DNA of 5,199 nucleotides from Lentisphaeria bacterium. GTDB lineage: Bacteria; Verrucomicrobiota; Lentisphaeria; Oligosphaerales; Oligosphaeraceae. Below, piece after piece: positions 1 to 3,916 of the stretch (position 1 is its first letter; each line of letters starts with the position of its first letter). The translations under genes were made by a program, and so were the position numbers. The stretch is taken from the NCBI GenBank assembly GCA_028699735.1, contig JAQVUB010000227.1, positions 1 through 5,199 of the forward strand, read 5' to 3'. The notes beneath the pieces were generated by a model. It was not told where the DNA came from. It did no database searches and saw nothing but the letters and a program-made list of their open reading frames with translations.

Positions 1-124
1 CAAGTACAGCGCAGGCCGCGGAGATAATCCCCGGCATGAACATTGCTCGCAATTCTTTGTCGGAGAGCCAGCTGGCCAGCCAGGACGGCGGATTTTCAGG
101 ATGCTGTATAGGTAAACCACTCAT
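1..124 (-). CDS. N-terminal fragment of an unidentified protein, cut by the left edge
   Basis: An open frame on the minus strand begins with ATG at 124-122 and stays open to the window edge, giving about 41 residues. It begins MSGLPIQHPENPPSWLASWL and ends in a more hydrophobic stretch, MFMPGIISAACAVL, which could be the start of a membrane segment or of a buried helix. I do not recognise the family. It has the same orientation as the malic enzyme, whose stop lies 76 bases upstream, with a palindromic repeat in between. Arguments for a real gene are orientation and the plausible amino-acid composition. Against it, the ribosome binding site is poor (only GAAG almost touching the ATG), and two plus-strand frames are also open across this short stretch. 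Position and frame are therefore tentative. Confidence 0.4.
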   Translation of the reverse strand, partial: MSGLPIQHPENPPSWLASWLSDKELRAMFMPGIISAACAVL

Positions 125-143
125 ACTTCAGTAATTTTTTCTA

Positions 144-192
144 ACCACGAAAGGCACGAAAAATTTCGTGAAGTTTAGTGTTTTTTCGTGGT
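144..192. repeat. Palindromic intergenic repeat, CCACGAAA type (copy 1)
   Basis: The outer arms ACCACGAAA (144-152) and TTTCGTGGT (184-192) are exact inverted copies. Inside the left half is a second perfect hairpin, CACGAAA (155-161) and TTTCGTG (164-170), with a two-base loop. T-rich sequence on the left and A-rich sequence on the right extend the symmetry outward. It lies 8 bases beyond the malic enzyme stop codon and before the start of the next gene, so it could act as a 3'-end hairpin for malic enzyme mRNA. On that strand the stem is followed by an A-rich stretch rather than a U-run, so it is not a textbook intrinsic terminator. It shares its arm sequence with the palindrome at 2462-2531. 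Confidence 0.8.
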
Positions 193-200
193 AAAAAACT

Positions 201-1523
201 TCATCGCAGCAGACGCAGAGTCAGTTCTGCTTCATACTGATCCAGATCGTCAAGCGGACATTGCGCAGTGCCGCTCTGCATCGCCGCTTCAGCGACTTTG
301 CGGGCAACATGCGGAACCACTCTGGGATCAAAAGGCTTTGGAATCACATAAGTAGGCTTTAGGGGATTCTTACCGGCAAACATACCGGCGGCAGCGTCTG
401 CAGGATATGCAGCCGTCAGGATCGCTAAAATATCCGCCGGTATTTCCATATTGGCAATTTCGGCCAGAGCCAGCGATGCGGCCAGCTTCATCTCCTCATT
501 GATATCCCGGGCACGAACATCCAGAGCCCCCCGGAAGATGCCCGGAAAACCCAGCACGTTGTTGATCTGGTTGGGAAAATCCGTGCGCCCGGTACCGACA
601 ACCATTGCCCCGGCTTGTACGGCCAGTTCCGGCATGATTTCAGGCACCGGATTGGCCATCGCAAAAACAATCGCGCCGGGATTCATTGAACGAACCATCT
701 CCTCCGTCACGCAGTTGCCACTCGAACAGCCCAGAAACAAATCCGCTCCACGCATCGCTTCGGCCAGCGTGCGGCAAGGGCGATCGGTCGCCAAAGCCAT
801 CTTTTCGGGATTGGATGCGTTCTCTTTGGTAATCACCCCTTTGCGGTCGCAGATAATCACATTTTCCCGGCGAACCCCGGCGCTGATATAGAAATTCGTG
901 CAGGAGATTCCGGCTGCACCGGCGCCATTAACCACCATCTGGATGTCTGACAGCTTTTTCCCGGTCAGTTTGACTGCATTCAGCAGAGCCGCCAGCGAAA
1001 TGATGGCCGTACCATGCTGATCATCATGAAAAACCGGAATGCCCATCCGCTTCTTCAAAACGGTTTCAACCTTGAAACAGGCCGGCGCGGCAATATCCTC
1101 GAGATTGATCCCGCCAAAAGTCGGCTCCAAGGCGGCAGTCAACTCAATCAGCTTGTCGGCATCGGTTTTACCATCCGCAGTAAAGACATTCTGCAAGCAA
1201 AGCGGAATCGCATCAATATCGGCAAAGCGCTTGAACAAAACGCTCTTTCCCTCCATAACCGGCAAACCGGCTGCCGGCCCGATATTGCCCAAGCCCAGAA
1301 CCGCCGTCCCATCGCTGACTACCGCTACCGAATTCCCCTTGCCAGTGTACTCATAAACAGCCTCGGGATTTTCCTGAATCTCCAAACAGGGTTTCGCCAC
1401 CCCCGGCGTATAGGCCAGGGAAAGATCCTGCTGCGTCTCGCAGGGCTTGCTGGATACAACGTGCAATTTGCCCGGAACCGGATAACGATGATACTTTAAA
1501 CTGGCTAAATCTCTGGGATCCAT
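201..1523 (-). CDS. Malic enzyme, short form (malate dehydrogenase, oxaloacetate-decarboxylating)
   Basis: The predicted enzyme oxidatively decarboxylates malate to pyruvate and CO2 with reduction of NAD(P)+, in the cytoplasm, linking the TCA cycle to pyruvate. The 440-residue product has the whole two-domain malic enzyme fold: the N-terminal domain with SLAYTPGVAKPC around Tyr38 (catalytic Tyr), GKSVLFKRFADIDAIPL with the catalytic Lys93, the metal-ligand segments NLEDIAAP (Glu142, Asp143) and FHDDQHGTA (Asp168), then the nucleotide-binding loop GAGAAG at 200-205, MANPVPEI at 289-296 and DFPNQINNVLGFPGIFRGA at 315-333. The length fits the short bacterial type; the C-terminal phosphotransacetylase-like domain of MaeB proteins is absent. 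Coenzyme preference cannot be decided: Asp226-Arg227 follow the second Rossmann strand. I chose the ATG at 1523 because AAAGGT lies 5 bases upstream and homology begins just after it. The frame remains open for 89 codons upstream, but those codons run through the repeat at 1628-1769. Confidence 0.95.
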   Translation of the reverse strand: MDPRDLASLKYHRYPVPGKLHVVSSKPCETQQDLSLAYTPGVAKPCLEIQENPEAVYEYTGKGNSVAVVSDGTAVLGLGNIGPAAGLPVMEGKSVLFKRFADIDAIPLCLQNVFTADGKTDADKLIELTAALEPTFGGINLEDIAAPACFKVETVLKKRMGIPVFHDDQHGTAIISLAALLNAVKLTGKKLSDIQMVVNGAGAAGISCTNFYISAGVRRENVIICDRKGVITKENASNPEKMALATDRPCRTLAEAMRGADLFLGCSSGNCVTEEMVRSMNPGAIVFAMANPVPEIMPELAVQAGAMVVGTGRTDFPNQINNVLGFPGIFRGALDVRARDINEEMKLAASLALAEIANMEIPADILAILTAAYPADAAAGMFAGKNPLKPTYVIPKPFDPRVVPHVARKVAEAAMQSGTAQCPLDDLDQYEAELTLRLLR

Positions 1524-1528
1524 AAAAT

Positions 1529-1534
1529 ACCTTT
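1529..1534 (-). promoter_or_regulatory. Ribosome binding site for malic enzyme
   Basis: AAAGGT on the minus strand sits 5 bases before the ATG at 1523. It decides the start against the upstream alternatives in the same frame, which would place the N-terminus inside the intergenic inverted repeat. Confidence 0.65.
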
Positions 1535-1574
1535 GCTCTTGAGTATGTGAAAAATAAAAACCGTAAAAAAAAAT

Positions 1575-1583
1575 AATATAATA
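1575..1583 (-). promoter_or_regulatory. Possible -10 region for malic enzyme
   Basis: The minus-strand leader of malic enzyme contains TATTATATT, with TATTAT (1578-1583) and TATATT (1575-1580) as overlapping -10-like boxes about 50-60 bases upstream of the start codon. I find no convincing -35 hexamer at 16-18 bases spacing, so this is a composition-based suggestion only. The rest of the leader, down to the ribosome binding site, is very A/T-rich. Confidence 0.2.
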
Positions 1584-1627
1584 CTGCCGGACGAGGATGC
1601 AGGACTTCACCGACACTTCGAGGAAGA

Positions 1628-1769
1628 GCAGTGGTTTTTTTACAACGAAAAGACACAAAATGGCTCGAAAAAAATTCATGGCAAGTACACTCATGCAAAC
1701 AGTTAGCGCCACTATCATGATTTTTTTTTCGTGCCGTTCGTGTCTTTCGTTGTTAAAAAATACCACTGC
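1628..1769. repeat. ~140-bp imperfect inverted repeat, AACAACGAAAGACACGAA type (copy 2)
   Basis: The left arm (1628-1680) and right arm (1716-1769) are inverted copies of each other with small indels and substitutions, by hand roughly 80-85% identical, around a 35-base non-repetitive centre. The termini are exact: GCAGTGGT at 1628-1635 and ACCACTGC at 1762-1769, and the inner ends are CATG in both arms. Each arm contains the ACAACGAAA, GACACAAA/GACACGAA and CGAAAAAAA units seen elsewhere in the window. No open frame of note lies in the centre, and I see no target-site duplication just outside the termini. It could be a non-autonomous mobile element or an expanded member of the intergenic repeat family. 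It occupies the middle of the 349-bp region between the divergent malic enzyme and nucleotidyltransferase genes. Confidence 0.8.
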
Positions 1770-1872
1770 CATCCAGTTTGACTGACGCATTCCCCTGCTG
1801 CAAAACTTGCAAAAGTTCAGTCAAGACAGTAAGCTATTATCATTGCGTTTTCAGAATGAATCGGATGGGTCA

Positions 1873-2331
1873 ATGAACGTATTTTTTGAGTTTCATAAGA
1901 TTGTCTTGCACCTGCAGTCTGAGGGCATTGCTTATGCCTTGATTGGTGGAGTAGCAATTGCTTTCCACGCAGAACCGCGTTTTACAAAAGACATTGATAT
2001 ACTGATCCGTGAAAGTGATTTGGATAGGGTCTCAACGATCTTAAAAAACGAAGGATACTTTCCGTCGGCTCCCCCATGGATGTTCAAAGACTGTAAGCTG
2101 ACTCTACACCGTTTTCTGAAAATTTCTGACCATGATGAGATGATGATTGACATCATGGTTCCGGGCGATAAACGCTATGATAAAATCATTGACAATGCTT
2201 TGACCATAGAGTCCGAGGGAACAGGTATCGTCAGAGTCGCCGCAAAAAACGATTTAATCTGGCTCAAGAGCCAACGCAACTCAAAACAGGATCAGGCGGA
2301 TATTGAGAGGCTAAATAATGAAAAATCCTGA
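1873..2331 (+). CDS. Nucleotidyltransferase-fold protein (AbiEii/DUF6036-like)
   Basis: This 152-residue protein has the signature of the minimal nucleotidyltransferase fold: a helix followed by YALIGGVAIAFHAEPRFTKDIDILI, with Gly25-Gly26, Arg36, Thr38 and the metal-binding pair Asp40 and Asp42 (D-x-D), and a candidate third acidic residue Asp93 in MMIDIMVPGD. The C-terminal LKSQRNSKQDQADIERL resembles the conserved K-x-x-R-x-x-x-D-x-x-D-I element near the end of AbiEii and related proteins. All catalytic positions are present, so it should be active, transferring a nucleotide to an unknown acceptor; relatives include toxins of toxin-antitoxin systems. The start is the ATG at 1873, with GGATGG as a weak ribosome binding site; a TTG 66 bases earlier is also in frame but lies outside the conserved fold. 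It overlaps the next gene. Sampled GC is lower than in the flanking genes, and it is in the opposite orientation, suggesting an acquired gene. Confidence 0.85.
   Translation: MNVFFEFHKIVLHLQSEGIAYALIGGVAIAFHAEPRFTKDIDILIRESDLDRVSTILKNEGYFPSAPPWMFKDCKLTLHRFLKISDHDEMMIDIMVPGDKRYDKIIDNALTIESEGTGIVRVAAKNDLIWLKSQRNSKQDQADIERLNNEKS
2305..2310 (+). promoter_or_regulatory. Ribosome binding site for the 49-aa ORF
   Basis: GAGAGG lies inside the 3' end of the nucleotidyltransferase gene, 7 bases before the ATG at 2318. It is the better of the two binding sites in this pair and is the main argument that the small downstream frame is translated. Confidence 0.55.
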
Positions 2332-2467
2332 TACCGTTCTGCGTGAACTGGGACAACTCTACGATTTCTACAAAGAAATTGCTCGATTCCGCATGAAAAA
2401 GTCAGAAAAGCCCAATGCCATTGAAAAAAAAGTTCAGGGTGGGCTGACTCACACAACCCAATTTTAA
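2318..2467 (+). CDS. Small basic protein translationally coupled to the nucleotidyltransferase
   Basis: A 49-residue frame starts at ATG 2318, overlapping the last 14 bases of the nucleotidyltransferase gene in another frame, with GAGAGG 7 bases upstream. This is a typical coupled arrangement. The product, MKNPDTVLRELGQLYDFYKE followed by IARFRMKKSEK, is Lys/Arg-rich (10 K/R against 6 D/E); residues 5-28 look like an amphipathic helix. I do not recognise the family. By position it could be the partner, perhaps antidote or target, of the nucleotidyltransferase, but nothing in the sequence proves that. It is much shorter than a HEPN partner and unlike the AbiEi antitoxin. Its stop codon TAA (2465-2467) falls in the first bases of the palindrome at 2462-2531, so the C-terminus may have been trimmed or created by the repeat. 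Confidence 0.6.
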   Translation: MKNPDTVLRELGQLYDFYKEIARFRMKKSEKPNAIEKKVQGGLTHTTQF

Positions 2468-2531
2468 ACCACAAAAGGCACAAAAAAGCACGAAAATTTT
2501 CGTGACTTTTCGTGCCTTTCGTGGTTTAAAA
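2462..2531. repeat. Near-perfect 70-bp palindrome, CCACGAAAGGCACGAAAA type (copy 3); likely 3'-end hairpin
   Basis: Two 35-base arms (2462-2496 and 2497-2531) meet without a spacer and match at 31 of 35 positions. The arm is built of ~10-base units: AAACCACGAAA, GGCACGAAAA, GTCACGAAAA. It fills the gap between two convergent genes: the 49-aa gene stops at 2467 inside the left arm, and the DUF3999-like gene stops at 2534, two bases outside the right arm. Three of the four mismatches become G-U pairs in RNA made from the minus strand but A-C mismatches in RNA from the plus strand, so the hairpin should be stronger at the 3' end of the DUF3999-like mRNA. There is no U-run after the stem, so the mode of termination is uncertain. 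Confidence 0.85.
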
Positions 2532-2533
2532 AA

Positions 2534-3853
2534 TCAAGTATCGGTACTGTTTTTGCGTGCGGCGGCGGCGAGCGCCCAGGCGAGAGTGCCGGCGGCCAGG
2601 CAAAGCACGACATACAGGATCCAGCGCGGGAAGGAGTTTTTCACTGCCGCTTGCAGAGGGATAGGATCACCCTTGCGTTCGAGCAGAGTCGCCTTCTGCA
2701 CTGTGGTTTTCTGCAAAGCCTCGCGAATCAACTCCGTGCTGCCATAATGCGGCTCGGCTCCATCGGGTTCCGCTGTCAAACGGCAGGGCAATTGTTCAAC
2801 TTCTGCAAAAAACAACAGACGGTATGCTGGAATCAGATATTGGATTTTTTGCAGTTTCAGAGGAGGATTGTCATCATCTTGAAAAAGAACTTGCAGCGCT
2901 CCTGCGTTTTGCGGCGCAAAAAGGAATTGGAGGTGATTTTTCCGGTAGCCGGGCAGATCAATAGCCCAAATGCGCTCCTCCGCAAGCAGCTGCTTTTTCT
3001 GCTGTAATACACGGACTTTTCTGCTGAAATTGGCTTCTGCGCATTCGATGCGGATCCCGCAGACTGGGAAACAGGATGGTGACAGTTCGACGCTGGTCTG
3101 TTTCTGATCGGGAACACTTTGCATGGAAAATTCCTTGCCGTCCACTGTCAGCCAGCAGGGTTTATCCTCTGCCTGGCGATCATAGCGCCGCCAAAAGCGC
3201 AGACGGTCGATCTTGAAAGCCTGCGTGCGGATTTCGGTGGCGGAAACCATCTCAACGGCTTCGTCCTTGTTCCAGGTCTGTCGCACAGAGCGCAATTCCG
3301 CCTGACGTTCCAGCGCCGCCTGAGAAATCAGCACTTTGAATTTACGGCATTTGCGGCTGTCAAAAGTCAAATCGACATTGCGCAACTGCAGGATCCTGCT
3401 GCTGTCAAAGATAAAGCCATCCTCGAGCAGACTGTTCCAGGTGCCATTCTCCCAACCGAGAATTTCGACGGTCTGTTCGAAATTACGTACACTGGTCTCG
3501 ATACTCAGAGCATTGGGCTGAGCAGATTTTTCGTCCAGCTCAAAATGCAGTTCCAGACCGCCCTGCCCGATTTCCCTGACCAGCGTCCCCGCACTGCCGC
3601 ATTCATCCTGCACATGCACCGTGGCACTGCTCATAATCTGTTCCCGCACCCAGGGCACCGCTTTGCCATGCCGATCCAGAATCCGCAGACATTCCGGACG
3701 TCCGCCCAATGAAATCAAGGCCTCCGCCGGCAATTCCAGACTAAGAAGCGCGCTGGCTTCCCCAGCTGGCACATCAATCTCATATTCGCAGAGAGCGCCC
3801 CTGGCTGCAAGCGTCAGCAACCCGCTGAATAATAAACAAAAAAAAGTCCTCAT
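2534..3853 (-). CDS. DUF3999-like exported, C-terminally anchored envelope protein
   Basis: This 439-residue protein starts with a signal peptide (MRTFFCLLFSGLLTLAARGA, cleavage probably between residues 17 and 22), has a long soluble part of beta-rich character, and ends with one hydrophobic segment at about 411-430 followed by a short basic tail. It is therefore expected on the outer face of the cytoplasmic membrane. The N-terminal region with LSLELPAEAL (37-46) and CLRILDRHGKAVPWV (55-69) matches the pattern I know from DUF3999, where a polypeptide of similar length follows DUF2339. Cys22 is not preceded by a proper lipobox (Leu at -1), so lipoprotein processing is unlikely. The start at 3853 is supported by GAAGGT 3 bases upstream. 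It is the second gene of a pair with the DUF2339-like gene, 63 bases downstream of it. The molecular function of the family is unknown to me. Confidence 0.7.
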   Translation of the reverse strand: MRTFFCLLFSGLLTLAARGALCEYEIDVPAGEASALLSLELPAEALISLGGRPECLRILDRHGKAVPWVREQIMSSATVHVQDECGSAGTLVREIGQGGLELHFELDEKSAQPNALSIETSVRNFEQTVEILGWENGTWNSLLEDGFIFDSSRILQLRNVDLTFDSRKCRKFKVLISQAALERQAELRSVRQTWNKDEAVEMVSATEIRTQAFKIDRLRFWRRYDRQAEDKPCWLTVDGKEFSMQSVPDQKQTSVELSPSCFPVCGIRIECAEANFSRKVRVLQQKKQLLAEERIWAIDLPGYRKNHLQFLFAPQNAGALQVLFQDDDNPPLKLQKIQYLIPAYRLLFFAEVEQLPCRLTAEPDGAEPHYGSTELIREALQKTTVQKATLLERKGDPIPLQAAVKNSFPRWILYVVLCLAAGTLAWALAAAARKNSTDT

Positions 3854-3856
3854 AGT

Positions 3857-3862
3857 ACCTTC
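3857..3862 (-). promoter_or_regulatory. Ribosome binding site for the DUF3999-like gene
   Basis: GAAGGT on the minus strand lies 3 bases from the ATG at 3853. The spacing is short, but the match is good and the signal peptide begins directly at this ATG. It lies just after the half-repeat at 3869-3906, which it does not overlap. Confidence 0.55.
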
Positions 3863-3868
3863 AACCTG

Positions 3869-3906
3869 TTTTCGTGTCTTTTCGTGTCTTTTCGTTGTTA
3901 AAAAAA
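3869..3906. repeat. Unpaired half-copy of the palindromic repeat, with tandem 10-base units (copy 4)
   Basis: On the plus strand this is two exact tandem copies of TTTTCGTGTC (3869-3878, 3879-3888), then TTTTCGTTGT (3889-3898) and an A-run. Read on the minus strand it is AACAACGAAAAGACACGAAAA plus one more unit, the same subtype as the arms at 1628-1769. No inverted partner is present nearby, so it is a single arm. It fills most of the 63-base gap between the DUF2339-like stop codon and the DUF3999-like ribosome binding site, within what looks like one transcription unit. Confidence 0.75.
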
Positions 3907-3916
3907 TCCGAAAGGC

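Noticed and set aside
144..192. Classical rho-independent terminator after malic enzyme
   Set aside because: A hairpin is present at the right place, but the stem is AT-rich and is followed by an A-rich stretch, not a U-run, on the transcribed strand. It is kept as a repeat with a possible 3'-end role.
1014..1499. 161-codon plus-strand open frame opposite malic enzyme
   Set aside because: It lies wholly antisense to highly conserved malic enzyme motifs, has no recognisable domain and is explained as a shadow of the GC-rich coding strand.
1807..1840. Sigma-70 promoter from TTGCAA (1807-1812) and TATTAT (1835-1840) for the nucleotidyltransferase
   Set aside because: The spacing is 22 bases, too long for a normal promoter, and no better-spaced combination was found.
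1807..1872. TTG at 1807 as the start of the nucleotidyltransferase
   Set aside because: The extra 22 residues lie before the conserved fold, and no ribosome binding site was seen for the TTG. The ATG at 1873 has GGATGG at a suitable distance.
3119..3712. 197-codon plus-strand open frame opposite the DUF3999-like gene
   Set aside because: The minus-strand frame has a signal peptide, ribosome binding site and anchor, while this one shows none of these and no known motif.
3869..3898. CRISPR-like or microsatellite array
   Set aside because: Two exact 10-base tandem units and one diverged unit without spacers; the sequence is an arm of the palindromic repeat family.
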